Shown piece by piece: positions 12,376-23,569 of a stretch of 64,000 nt of DNA. This DNA comes from Alentia gelatinosa (Eukaryota; Annelida; Polychaeta; Phyllodocida; Polynoidae). Position 1 is the stretch's first letter. Each line of letters opens with the position of its first letter. Made by a program: the position numbers and the translations under genes. The notes beneath the pieces were generated by a model. It was not told where the DNA came from. It worked only from the letters and a program-made list of their open reading frames with translations, and did no database searches. The DNA lies in contig OX465583.1 in assembly GCA_950022655.1 (NCBI GenBank), positions 16,081,298 through 16,145,297 on the forward strand, given 5' to 3'.

Positions 12376-12576
12376 GTTGGTGGATTTAGCATGGGGTCTG
12401 TGAGCACTCTTCCCTCGTCTAGGGACTTGCTCGTACGGCCTCTCTGGGAGCAGCTCCTCTATATTTAACGAGTTGTTTCCATTGACTGGCGAAGCGGGAC
12501 CGGTGTGTCTAACCAGGCAAATAAGGCAGCATTCAATCTCGGCCCAAAGCCCGACCTCACCCAACCACCAGTTCTA

Positions 12577-13140
12577 TACAACCACCAGCTATACACAACC
12601 ACTGACTATACACAACCCCCACCTATACACAAGGTCCACCAGCTACATACACCACCATCTACACACAACCCCCACCTATACACAAGGTCCACCAGCTATA
12701 TACAACCACCATCTACACACAACCCCGACCTATACACAAGGTCCACCAGCTACATACAACCACCATCTACACACAACCACCACCTATACACAAGGTCCAC
12801 CAGCTATATACAACCACCATCTATACACAACCACCACCTATACACAAGGTCCACCAGCTATATACAACCACCATCTACACACAACCACCACCTATACACA
12901 AGGTCCACCAGCTACATACACCACCATCTACACACAACCACCACCTATACACAAGGTCCACCAGCTATATACAACCACCATCTATACACAACCACCACCT
13001 ATACACAAGGTCCACCAGCTACATACAACCACCATCTACACACAACCACCACCTATACACAAGGTCCACCAGCTATATACAACCACCATCTACACACAAC
13101 CACCACCTATACACAAGGTCCACCAGCTATACACAGCAGA
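12577..13140. repeat. 54-bp minisatellite, about 10 copies
   Basis: GGTCCACCAGCTA recurs at 12633, 12686, 12740, 12794 and onward every 53-54 bp. Because 54 is divisible by three, two frames stay open for about 240 codons and would read as 18-residue Tyr/Thr/His/Pro repeats. There is no upstream gene signal, so I treat these frames as products of the repeat. Confidence 0.92.
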
Positions 13141-13583
13141 TATACACAGTTATCATCTATACCCAACCACCAACCTCACCTAACCATTTGCAATATAACC
13201 AAAGCCCGAGCTCTAACAAACCCCTTGCTATAGTACCTCACCCGTGTCTGCAGTCCCCAGAGCTAGCTTCCATTTACTGACACTGTGATCGTTGTAGCGA
13301 CTGGAGTGATTTGCATGCCAGAGGTGAAGGTGGGAGAGAGGTTGGGGGCCGAGATGGGAGAGGAGGGGAGAGGGGCGGCTCTAAAAGAGGTTGGATCGCA
13401 TGAAGTTAACATGGAGACCGAGAGTAGGAGTGGTGACAAAACAAGGGGTGTATACAATGATGTAGGTACAGAGGTATGAGAGATTGTTGAAGAGTGTGTT
13501 GTATAGGTATAGATGGTCCCTGATATTATAATTCATCCATCGTACACAAAGTTCCCACTGAAAGTGAATGAGGAATAATGAGT
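13141..13583. other. Non-coding DNA
   Basis: A purine-rich AGAGGTGAAGGTGGGAGAGAGG patch at 13320-13400 and nothing else of note. Confidence 0.4.
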
Positions 13584-13885
13584 GAATAATGGGTAGACCA
13601 ATACCCATTATTCAAAACTGCCAGATACCATAACCATTGTATACGGATTTCAAATCCTGTGTATATGGCCTCAATGCCATTGATTACGCGGAAATAATCC
13701 CTCTGTGGGGTAGACCAAAAAAAAAGATATACGATTTAATACGCCAATTCCTAGGTTTAATTTACTCGAGAAGATGGATGATAAATACAACAAACGATAG
13801 TGGATAGGAAGCTATGTAAACCACCCGAGGTTGACGTCGTAGCACACCCGCTAACGCTCGTACATTACTATACGTCAACTCTAGT
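13584..13885. mobile_element. Repeat family C
   Basis: Shares CTGCCAGATACCA, TTGTATACGGA, AATTCCTAGGTTTAATTTAC and ACAAATACAAC-like blocks in the same order with 60830-61095. It opens with an 11-bp perfect hairpin, AATAATGGGTA/TACCCATTATT (13584-13611), and its right part has GTTGACGT...ACGTCAAC arms around CCGCTAACGCTCG. Confidence 0.55.
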
Positions 13886-14217
13886 AGTTTACAGCCGCCT
13901 GTCCGCAAAACCAGCGACCATTGTCTTTTTACTCCATGGCCATAGCGAAGTCCTCTATTGGCAACGCTGCTAAAGTGTAGCCTGCTGTAATGAACGGCTT
14001 TATAGTGAACCTCGCTATGGTGTATATTCTCTGAAGAGAGTTCGTCTAGAGCAGGCTGGCCTAAAGGGAGCTGCCATCTCACCAACATCCCCGCAGCAAG
14101 CTGCTCCATAACCAGCTGCTCATGGCTGTATCATTAACCATAGTGCCGGGCCACTCTGTCTATTAAACTGCCTGTAAGCGGCTGCCAACATGCAACGTAT
14201 AGTGAGCTAATCTGATG
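13886..14217. other. Non-coding DNA
   Basis: No repeat or gene identified; the 115-codon minus-strand frame across this stretch has no recognisable motif. Confidence 0.4.
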
Positions 14218-14490
14218 GCGTGTTCCGCGTAACTGTTGTATACAGTTACCGAGTTGCTCCATGTATCGCTGACTCATCGCTCTTCTTCAATAGTAAACTG
14301 TGAGCTGTTCTGTGTACCGCTTACTCATTGCGCTTGTTCACTTGTAAACCGTATGTTATTTTCTTTTACCACCGACCCATGGCGCTTGTTCACTAGTAAA
14401 TTGTAAGCTGCTCTCTGTCTCTTTGACTCATCCCCCTTGTTCAATAGTGAACTGTGAGTTGTTTTCTGTACCGCTGACTTATGCACCGCT
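14218..14490. repeat. Degenerate 50-60 bp array, left block
   Basis: About four copies of a unit with GACTCATNGC, CTTGTTCANTAGTAAACTG and GAGCTGTTCTSTGTACC. The same unit resumes at 15383. Confidence 0.7.
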
Positions 14491-14817
14491 TACGAACCGG
14501 GAACTTCTGGTTAGCACTATAGCCTAAGGAAACCTGTGCCGCCCCGCCTCGATGTGGCGCACCGGGATATTCATTCAACCTCCAACAGTTGTATCGAGAG
14601 CATGAGTTCAATAAGATTCATGCAAAGTTCCAGAAAAGGTAAACAACTGTAAGTGGTTGTGAACATGTTTCTTTTTTTCTTTATGAAGCTTTTTTCACAT
14701 CTGTTGTAAAACAGTGAATTCTGGAAAGGAGTATATTTAGATTCCATACCATAGACATAGGCGTCTTGGTGCTTACTTGTAGTGTCATCGGAGGTGGGGG
14801 GGCACCGGCGAACTGGG

Positions 14818-15003
14818 GGCACACCAGGGGCACACCAGGGGCACACCAGGGGCACACCAGGGGCACACCAGGGGCACACCAGGGGCACACCAGGGGCACA
14901 CCAGGGGCACACCAGGGGCACAACAGGGGCACACCAGGGGCACACCAGGGGCACACCAGGGGCACACCAGGGGCACACCAGGGGCACACCAGGGGCACAC
15001 CGG
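14818..15003. repeat. 12-bp minisatellite (GGGGCACACCAG), about 15 copies
   Basis: Nearly perfect tandem copies with one CAACAG variant at about 14920. It lies within a 0.9-kb segment that separates two blocks of a 50-60 bp repeat (14218-14490 and 15383-15475). Confidence 0.95.
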
Positions 15004-15382
15004 AGTACACCAGCGGTAGATGTGACTGCAGTGGCATTTCAAACATAGAAGGCCCTCACATACCCTGGGACACTAGGGCACCAGGACGACTGTGAGGCAC
15101 CAGAGTAGGCCGGGCTGGGACGGGGATCAATCCGTACCCAGCCCTTCTGGTTTTGTGTTTTGCTGGCCGACCAGTGGGCCGGAACCTGCTGCAACTGGCC
15201 CACTGCACGCTGGTAATATTTGTGCGGTGTAGCGCACCTTGATAGACTGCAACCTGCCGGTCAAAATTAGGGCTGAGTAGACCGAAAGTCAATAAAAATA
15301 CAAAAAAAAGTGGCCAGGTGCACCAGGATTTGGTGCACCAGAGCCACAGGGGTCAGTAGGAAACTGGTGTATATGTAGCATA

Positions 15383-15475
15383 TCATGCCTGTTCAATAGT
15401 AAACTGGGGGTTGTTCTCTGTACAATTGACTCATTGCACTTGTTCAAGAGCAAACCGTGAGCCAATCTCTGGTGG
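15383..15475. repeat. Degenerate 50-60 bp array, right block
   Basis: GTTCAATAGTAAACTGG, TTGTTCTCTGTAC, GACTCATTGCACTTGTTCA and AAACCGTGAGCC match the units at 14218-14490. The 14490-15383 segment between them looks like an insertion; it contains the 12-bp array and, at 15080-15300, a GC-rich stretch ending in an A-rich tail (15285-15308). Confidence 0.65.
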
Positions 15476-15596
15476 ACAGGCAAGAGTCAGGTACATGCCA
15501 TACGGTCATGTGCATTGTTATATATGATCATATGAGTTTCTGTTTACCCATACTAGAGAAGACAAAGCAGGATTCACATATAGGGAAAAATATACC

Positions 15597-16340
15597 TGAG
15601 ACAGGTATACTTGACACCTTTCAACCAAATCTCAGACAATTCATCTGCGCTACAACAATCTCAAAGCAAGGATCCATATTTTGCTTTTCCCAGTCTCAAG
15701 GAAAAATGACTTATTGGATTCACATGGAAGGACACACCTGGTACATAGTCTCATACATTGTCTCAGTGAACACTCACCATGGGACTCAAGTACCCTTGAG
15801 GTTGGGGGTTTGAAAAATGTGTGATCCTTCTTGCTGACTTCCTATTGGCGACATTGGGTACTAAGCAATATAGCAGTGGGTTCATTGGTCTCACCAAAAT
15901 GCCCCTAGAGATTTTAAACGTGTTTGAAGTGGAATTCACATGGTGGGACTCATGTACCTCACAGGCTTTAAAATCTCATGAGATTCTGTTCCTTTTTAGG
16001 TGTTAATATCGCCAACAATTGCAGGGAAAAAACATGTCTCAGGGAAATGGAACCCTCAATTTAGACAAAGAGATTGTATTTGAGTACAGAATCTCAGCAA
16101 GATTTGTCTCAGACAAAAACCGTGTGAGGTACAAGAATTCCACTGTGTGAATTCGAATTTAAATCAACATCTCTTGAGATTCTGTACCTTGTCAGGGGTA
16201 ATCGTCACTATGAACTGCAGGGAAGAATACTTGTCTTAAGGATTTACCATTCAGACAGGAGATTGTGTTGAGTACAGAATCTCAGCAGGATTTGTCTCAG
16301 ACAATAAACCCTGTGAGGCCCACTTGTGAATTGCACTTTA
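15597..16340. repeat. Repeat family D, longer copy with internal CTCAG repeats
   Basis: The first 320 bp match the fragment at 6751-6931 with about 140 bp extra. Further right, AGTACAGAATCTCAGCA-GATTTGTCTCAGACA occurs twice (about 16075 and 16275), each followed by CCNTGTGAGG, and ATCTC(A/T)TGAGATTCTGT(A/T)CC occurs near 15972 and 16168 in the opposite sense. The 15.9-16.3 kb part is therefore a nest of direct and inverted copies of a CAGAATCTC word. No function can be assigned. Confidence 0.5.
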
Positions 16341-16854
16341 CTGTGCACTTTGAGAGAGAGGGGCATAGCATTATAAGACCTGGCGTCCACTGAGCTCCCG
16401 ATACGTTCCGATATGACCTTCGATGAACCCTCCCGATAATACGTCGGAAGGTCACCTAATATAGGGGCAGTTGACCACATAGGCACCGATGAAAAATGGG
16501 GAATCTACGATTTCCTTTAGGTAAAAAAATTTCTGTCTCGTGTGCGTTACTTGATCTGGTGGGATCTGTGCACGCTTTCGGTCAGAATTTTTTTTACGAT
16601 TCTACGATTTCCTCCCGATGAAAAACCTGTATCGTAGGATGTCTACGACATTTCAACATGTTTAAAGGGCGGGGGCTTATCGGGAGCATTGCAGAGTATT
16701 CTGGCAGGAAAATTGCTCTCACGTATGAGATAATGATCCGAAAATTATGAAATTTTAAAATTCTTTAGAAAATTCATTTGCCCGTATGTCCTGCAAATTT
16801 GGTGATTCTTGAATAGTTTCAAGTGTCTCAAATATTTTCTTAGTGGAAGTCTAT
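16341..16854. other. Non-coding DNA
   Basis: ATCTACGATTTCC occurs at about 16503 and a related TTCTACGATTTCCTCCC at about 16600, both near GATGAAAAA words; a decayed repeat is likely. Confidence 0.4.
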
Positions 16855-17175
16855 CTGTTACCTATCATCCACATGCCGCCTGCCATCCACCACCTGAAAC
16901 TCACTGCCTGCCACCCATTCTCCGCTACCTGCCACCCACCTACCTCCACCCACCTGCTATCTACAACCGGACATTCATTGCCTTCAAACTATCTGCCGCT
17001 GCCTGCCATCCACAGTCTGCCGCCTGCCAGCTGCACACTTCTACCCACCTGCTGCCTACCACCTGCAGCCTGCAAGCCACTATCCGCTTCCTGCCACCCA
17101 CCATCTACTGTCTGCCACCCACTCGCTGTTCACCCTTACCTGCCCTCTACCCACTTATCGTCCGCTGTCCGCTGC
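16855..17175. repeat. Degenerate C-rich repeat (CTGCCATCCACC)
   Basis: Irregular copies of CTGCCNYCCACC and CACCTGC words. Open frames through it are by-products. Confidence 0.65.
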
Positions 17176-17365
17176 ACCCATGTATTGTTTTGGTCATCAA
17201 TGATTCAGCAGACCCCATCAACATTTGACGAGGCTGCGGGTCGTGTGTACAGTAACAAACCATCTCTCTGTCCTCAGCAGCAGCCGTGAGCGCAAAGTGT
17301 TGGGCGGGAGAAACTGGTAAAAATGTTGTCTGCTTCACAGAAAGCCAGATATCGTGCGCACGTAC

Positions 17366-18380
17366 GTCAAAAAGGTACCTACCTTATGAGATGTGAGGTG
17401 AGGTGTGTAAAGACAGTAATGAAGGTGTAAATACACACACGTTACAAAGATAACTTACGAGACCTGAGGCGATGTATGGGGAAAGCGATACAGGTGTAAA
17501 TACATGCATGTCTATAAAAAGGTAGCTCATGAGATGTCATGTGACACGAGGCGTAGTGAGAGTGATACAGTTGCAAATACACACACCTTCAAAAGGTACC
17601 TTACGAGATGTGATGTGAGGGGAGCTGTAGGGACAGTATACAGAAGTAAATGTATTTATCCTACCCCTAATAAAAAAACGCCATATAGGCTTAACATGGG
17701 ATTTCTTTATGTCACGGGTGTGACATAAAGTGTTGTTTATGCCACTACTTTCTAATACTGAAAAAATGTGGAAACGGGGTAGGATAAAATCTAGACGCCA
17801 CTTGTTTGAGTTTGAGTTTACTTATGTCACTCATATTTGTGGGCTCTGCAATATCACTCGTCTTCGACTCGTGAAATTATGGAGCCCACAAAATGCGTGA
17901 CATAAATAAACCCAGACTCAAACTCGTGACGTCTCTTCATATTATGTTATGTCATGTTATAAGGGTAAGATTCTTTTTTTAGAATTTATCATATATACTG
18001 GAGATAAACAACACTTTATGTCACTACCCGTGACCTAAACAAACCCCATGTTTAGCCTATGGCGTTTTTTATTAGGGGTAGGATAATTACCATCAGACAG
18101 CAGTGACGCAGGTGTGAATACTTGTACAATAAAAAGGTAATTTATGAGACATAAGTTGAGATGAGACGTAGGGAAAGTGATACATGTGTACATAAACACA
18201 CGTTAAAAAATAACTTATGAAATATGAGGTAATGAGGTGTATATACTGTTATTCGGTGATAAATAGCTACTTTTTATGAAGTCAACTCATAAGAAGGGGC
18301 GAAGGGGAGCTGTATAGAGGGAGGCAGTGATATGAGCCTAGAAACACACCTGTTAACAAGGTAAATCACCTCAAATCTCA
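17366..18380. repeat. Degenerate 75-bp tandem array
   Basis: AAGGTACCTACCTTATGAG-type starts at about 17371, 17446, 17519, 17595, then after the insertion at about 18135 and 18209. Each unit has GAGRTGTGAKGTGAG and GTGTAAATACACAC words. The family A composite at 17656-18086 splits it. Confidence 0.75.
17656..18086. mobile_element. Fold-back element, family A, composite copy inside a 75-bp array
   Basis: From 17656 to about 17936 lies a minus-oriented copy (TTATCCTACCCC end at left, hairpin with apex at 17850-17881 around CACTCGTCTTCGACTCGTG). From about 17940 to 18086 lies a second end module in plus orientation, finishing GGGGTAGGATAA. The outer ends are therefore long inverted repeats sharing AACGCCATA..GGCTTAACATGGG-type sequence. 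The composite splits a minisatellite of about 75 bp period. Confidence 0.75.
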
Positions 18381-19509
18381 GACACACACATTGCCTGTGT
18401 GCCGGCGCGATCTAAAGGAGTACACTAGAGCATTGCGGCGTGTGTGTGCACATTACAGCAATAAGCTGTACATGACCTGCCTGTTTATATCCACAAAGCA
18501 GGCCCCACCCTTACTACCAGATCGAATTCATACTATACTGCCTCTCCTTCCAGTGCCCACACCCCTTCACCAGCCTCCTCACCCCACCCCATCCCCACCC
18601 CTAGCTCCCATCCCCATTCCCACCTCAAAGCAACCCCAGCACCCCTACCCAGCCCGCAGAATCCCTCCAGCACCCCCCCCCCCCCCCCCAGTACACCCAG
18701 CGCGTGCTGCGACTGCAGGCATCCTACAAGACTTACGCAATAACAGGTGTGGTTAAAAAAGAGGCCATCAAACAAGACTGAGCTTACATAAGCGCCGTAC
18801 GTTATTATGTTTGCGCTGTCGCAAACGATGTACCATGATCCAGGTGGAGTGTGTATCTGTATGTCCGTCTACAGGTAACAGGGTGGAGCAGGTAGACATG
18901 CTATTGTTACTATTCATAATGCAGGTGTAGTATACACTAACGAAAGTTAACCACACATATATATACAGTGTCTCTTGATATGCTACTTGTATAGAACAAC
19001 CTGACCATGCTGTACCTGCTATAAAACAAGATGGGTATTTGGCATTCATTTACGTACAACTACGTTGGGTTATTCTATATCTATCATATACCAGAAATTC
19101 ATGATATTTTCCCATATAAAAGGGTATAGAAAGCATTTTCGATTGATAGTCTACAGGCTGCCCATTTATCAACTTGTTCCATATAAATCCACGAACCCAT
19201 GGTCAGGCCGACGCACACCAACTGGCCTAGACTGGCTCCAGTCCCTGCATCCTATGCCTACTTTCCTCGTTTGGATACATTTGATTCATGGGCCAGTCAG
19301 AGAAGGATACATACTTTAATGAACTTTATTCTGATTGTGATTAATCATTTAATGAATGTTCATAATCAAAGACTTTAGCAAGTCTACAACTGGCCTTACA
19401 ACGCGCTCAACGACGCACAATCGAATTTTGCGTTGGGAGGAGAGGGTGCATCGGGGCGGTGGATCAGGGTTAACAATGCGCTCTAAGACGCACACCCACG
19501 TGCTCTGTA
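18381..19509. other. Non-coding DNA with C-rich patch
   Basis: CCCCACC low-complexity and a 17-C run lie at 18545-18700. ACGCGCTCAACGACGCAC at 19398 and ATGCGCTCTAAGACGCAC at 19477 are diverged copies of a word that also recurs just right of 20536, suggesting a further nested repeat. Confidence 0.45.
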
Positions 19510-19636
19510 AAGGCCCGGCCCCACTGGTGCGATGCGATTGTCGCAAGTCAATAAAAAGTCATAAACGGCGGGCGAGAGTCATAAAAACGGCGCCGCCCGT
19601 CGCATCGCACACAATCGCTCCTGTGGGGCCGGGCTT
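19510..19636. mobile_element. Small fold-back MITE, family E
   Basis: Ends AAGGCCCGGCCCCACTG and CTGTGGGGCCGGGCTT are inverted repeats, extended inward by TGCGATGCGATTGT and ACAATCG, giving a 127-bp near-palindrome. It is GC-rich inside AT-rich DNA and is followed to about 19730 by tandem GATGCGATGGATTCATCGCAC-like palindromes. The same terminal repeat closes the element ending at 20536. Confidence 0.65.
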
Positions 19637-19750
19637 GCGCGCGGGTGCGATCATGTGCGATGCGATGGATTCATCGCACCGCACATCATGAAATGTTCAT
19701 GATGTGCGACGGATTCATCGCACAGGCAAGGAGAGTATCCTATTTTATTA

Positions 19751-20090
19751 TCCACCTAATACAAAGTGTCCATAGAAAACACATAGGGAGTTTGTATGGA
19801 CATACCCGGCGCATACGGATATGTTGTATGCTCCGGGTGGCGCATACGGAAAGTAGTGCGTACGGAAAAATAGTGCATAACTAAAATGAACTGATATCGA
19901 CATGCCACTTGCCTAGAATAGGTGTATAATAAATACAATATTGACTGCTTTCAGATACAAGCGGCTGTATGCTCCTCGGAGTTGACTCTGCGCAATATCC
20001 TCGCATACGCTCGGATATTACTACGCTTCAACTCCTCGGAGCATACGGCCTCTTGTATCTGAAACCAGTTAATATTGTGTATGTATTCAT
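19751..20090. mobile_element. Repeat family B, hairpin-bearing copy
   Basis: Starts TCCACCTAATACAAAGTGTC and ends near CAGTTAATATTGTGTAT, as does the copy at 23250-23569. Its right half folds: CAGATACAAG...GGAGTTGA pairs with TCAACTCC...CTTGTATCTG, with an inner stem ATATCC/GGATAT around TCGCATACGCTC (19995-20018). No coding capacity. Confidence 0.65.
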
Positions 20091-20365
20091 ATATAGTCCC
20101 CTTATCCTCAGGTAAACCCATGTTACACCTACCACTGGTATATAGGATATACTGTAGTAAATCACACATGCCAGCCTGCACTCAGGTGTTAGGTCTCAGG
20201 AGGTGTGAAAGCTGTGAAAACAGCAGGCAGTGGTTATAGCCTAGGTGTTCTTCTGATACCTTCTAAAGCGTGAGTGTTGAGGATTGATATAATTATAATT
20301 AGATGTGAGTACCTTATAAATATTAGATATTAAGTTCTACACCTAGGCCTATATGTATAGGTTGT

Positions 20366-20536
20366 GCCAGAAGCGATGCGACGATTCCATCGCATCAGTG
20401 GGGCATACCCTGAATTTTCCTTGCGATTGAGTGCGATGAATCCATCGCAATTGGGGTCATAAACCCTGCCGCGGGGACATTTATGGGGTTATAAAACGTG
20501 TGCGACGATCGCATCGCATCAGTGGGGCCGGGCCTT
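20366..20536. mobile_element. Fold-back MITE, family E, second copy
   Basis: Ends CAGTGGGGCCGGGCCTT at 20520-20536, matching inverted the start of 19510. It carries repeated GATGCGAYSRWTSCATCGCA palindromes and GGGGTCATAAACC. Because the outer ends at 19510 and 20536 match, the whole 1-kb interval could also be one element with other repeats (family B) nested in it. Confidence 0.5.
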
Positions 20537-22129
20537 AAGACACACCGACGCAAATGCTACGTCAGAGTGCATCGTTGACGTTCTCGACGCAATAAACCAT
20601 GTTCAATTTTGCCACGACGCAAAGTGTGTCAGTGTGCATCGGCAGCATTCAAGTTTATATCAAAGCTATGTACCCACAAAAAAGATATGAGAGCAGGTTT
20701 CCTGAATACATTTTTGGGAAATAACCTGGAAAATGTGATTCTTTTCATATTACTAAGAGAATAAGGTGTTCTTCCGTAGGCTATTTGTGCTGGGTTTTTT
20801 TTTCTTTCATTCGATTGATTTGGAGTCAAAGTATGGGCAAATGATGGGGTTCAAATTTTCTTACCCCTGAAGCTCCCCCCCCCCCCCCCCCCCACCCCTC
20901 CTGGGGATCCCTTCAAATTACAGCTCCCCTGGCCTGACCTCCTTCCCATCTCTGCTAATAATGAACATATTCGAATGATTTTAGTGTCTTTTCAATTTTC
21001 AGTGATGCTGAGTTCATATTCAAAGTGATAAGATATACATTTCATGTCATTTCATGTCATTTTACAGGGGTAGGTTCCTAAGCGAGCCTTCAACTCTGTC
21101 CTTGATGTAGCTCTCCTCATAAGCTCGATGGACACCTCCTCACAGTGTGCACACAGGGTGCCATACAGATCACATATGTATACGGCATATAGCCTATGAT
21201 CCATGGGCGCCGCCATGACGCCCCCCGAGTAGGTGTTCTTCACTATTGGAGGTGAAAAAGTAGGTCTTCTTCACTAAAGGAGGTGGAAAAGAAGTGAGTG
21301 ATAATTGGGAAATGTCACAACTTTAGCCTTGCTCACATATTTATATAAAGTGTTCCATATGGAAAATATCATGTCTTGGGTTTAATCATTATGTCATCCT
21401 GCTTTGGGATTGGTGTAGAGAGTCAAGGGAACGATAGTAAAATATTGAAAGGCAGTTGAATTTTGTAAAAAGTTTGTCCCCCGACCACCTGATGACTGCT
21501 TCGTGAACTAACAATGGCTCTATCCCCTATACAAGCCCGTAATTATTAAATGCACTGAATGGGTACATAATAGAGTATAAATACCAATGCTAACTCATTA
21601 GGTGTACATATAAACATGATTAGCATCAGGTTTTATATTATAACAGTAAGATGAAACCTGATTTATCAGTTCTGTATATCGATAAGTATTGCAAAGTGAT
21701 GCATGCATATGTTGGTAAGAGTGTAATGCCAACGGTGCATAACACTATTGGAATATCGATGCCATCTACAATGACGTGAGAGTTTGTATTGTGTGAGCTT
21801 AGTATAACAATGCCCTGCGTGATTCCAGTGGGGGATGGTAATCTTTACTCCTCGTTCGTCAGAGCTTTTAATAGTAATGTAGTCAACCCGTCCAGGGAGC
21901 TGTTGAATAATCTAGGCTCGTACATGTAGACCCTTTTCTGTAAGCCATAGACACCCAGGGACGATGTTGGTCAACTTTTTTCAACACTTATGGGCGACCT
22001 TATGAATGACTGATGCTGTCTTAGCGAACAAAAGTAAATATTATCAAACGATAAGCCTTGTACGAGGTACAGAAAAGGGTCTTCATGTACGATCCTAGAT
22101 TCTTCAACATGCCCCAGAATACGACACGC
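20537..22129. other. Non-coding DNA
   Basis: GACGCAAATGC/GACGCAAAGTG words at 20548-20640 pair with those at 19398-19500. A C run is at 20874-20893. The rest is AT-rich with no gene seen. Confidence 0.45.
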
Positions 22130-22580
22130 TCTACGATATCTCTTATTACACGGTTGTCCCACGGTTGTCCCACGATGTGTCGTGGCGGTGCTCTAATGAT
22201 AAAAGGAATATCAAACATTAGTCATGACTCATATCATTGTGGTAGTGTCCTGAACGTTTACAACACGACTACGACGTAGCCACAATGTGTCTACGATACT
22301 CCTTTGTCTCATACATATTCTGTGTAGTGTTGACATCGAATTGTAGCGAAACCATGTCATGGTCCTACCGTGGTTTGTCGTACGCCTGTTGTGTTCGTGT
22401 TGCAGTATGTCATAACCGTTTCACAATGTGTCGTAGGCCTGTCTCAAGTGGTTGTGTCGCAGTATGTCGTACGTGTGCCGTAGTCGTGACTTATCTTGTC
22501 GTAAATGTGTCTTGGTCATGTCCTTATGTATCATAAGCATGTCGTGGACATCTCGCTATGTATTGTAAGTGCGTCGGGCT
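22130..22580. repeat. Degenerate TGTCGTA/CACGATG repeat
   Basis: About 20 diverged copies of a word like TGTCNTAGNCGTGTC, with a perfect 13-bp duplication of CACGGTTGTCCCA at 22150-22171. No gene seen. Confidence 0.55.
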
Positions 22581-23249
22581 ACGTGGGGTCAACACTATGA
22601 CCTGTACTAACAAGAACGCAAACTTTTTGACCTACACCTAAAAACTATTTTCCCGAAGGGCAATGGCCGCGACACCCCAACAGGGACGAGGGACATACAA
22701 TTACTCAAAAAAGAGATAATTCTTAACATAAAACGTACTTTTAGCTTTATCTCTCAGACTGAGATTTGAGAACTCGTGTTTTCATTAACCTTTCAAGGTG
22801 TATTTCTACTCGCACAATATGTACAATCTATTCCAAACTAGCTCTTTGGAGCATCAGAGAGACCAAACCTGAATGTGGCTGATACGTTCCTGTCTTTGCT
22901 GTCTTTACAAGGGTTAAATATAAGGATTCTGTGGCCTTATTTGGAAATGGTCCTAGAAATTATTGATTACTATCCTTGACATTATGCACACTAATTGCCT
23001 CCATGATAATTGCAATAATCACTAATGTGTGATAGCCAACAAAGCCTGGTCTTCAGTGCAAACTCTTGACTCACTTGTGCACTGAGCTACTGCTCAGGAG
23101 TCCTCACCCGCACCTCCCCTCACCCCTCCCCACCTGCCAATCCCCATCCCCCACTTCACCTCACCCACCCACTCACCTCTCTCCCCAACCACATCCACCC
23201 CCATCGTGTACCTGATGACCTCACCCCTACCGCACATCGCTCATTATAA
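22581..23249. other. Non-coding DNA with C-rich patch
   Basis: CACCCCTCCCC low-complexity at 23105-23230; otherwise nothing identified. Confidence 0.45.
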
Positions 23250-23569
23250 TCCACCTAGTACAAAGTGTCCATAGAAAACGTTATCGCTAACGGAGGAGTA
23301 TACTAGAAGAAGTCCCTGAAACATCTCATAGCATTCAAAGGAGTGCTTGAGAAGATCAGCCGCCATTTTGACTTTCCTTTGATACTTTAAATTTGCAGTG
23401 CTGGATAACAAATAAAGCATCAACCTGCTTTTGATACTATTTGCACATGAATTCTCCTCAAAGCTTTATTATGTGCAATATCCTCACTCGTTCTCGGATA
23501 ATACTACGCATCAACTATACATATGATACGCCAACTAATATCAGAAACAGGTTAATATTGTGTATTTGT
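23250..23569. mobile_element. Repeat family B, second copy
   Basis: Shares TCCACCTAGTACAAAGTGTC at the left, an inner stem TATCC/GGATA around TCACTCGTTCTC (23479-23500), TACTACGCATCAAC, and CAGGTTAATATTGTGTAT at the right with the copy at 19751-20090. The arms are more diverged and the outer hairpin is weaker. Confidence 0.6.

Noticed and set aside
12473..13233. Two overlapping plus-strand frames of about 240 codons with an 18-residue repeat
   Set aside because: They are produced by the 54-bp minisatellite (54 is 3 x 18). Two frames are equally open and there is no promoter, splice site or codon bias.
14571..15095. Cys/Pro/Trp-rich and Gly/His/Thr-rich frames on both strands
   Set aside because: Artefact of the GGGGCACACCAG array.
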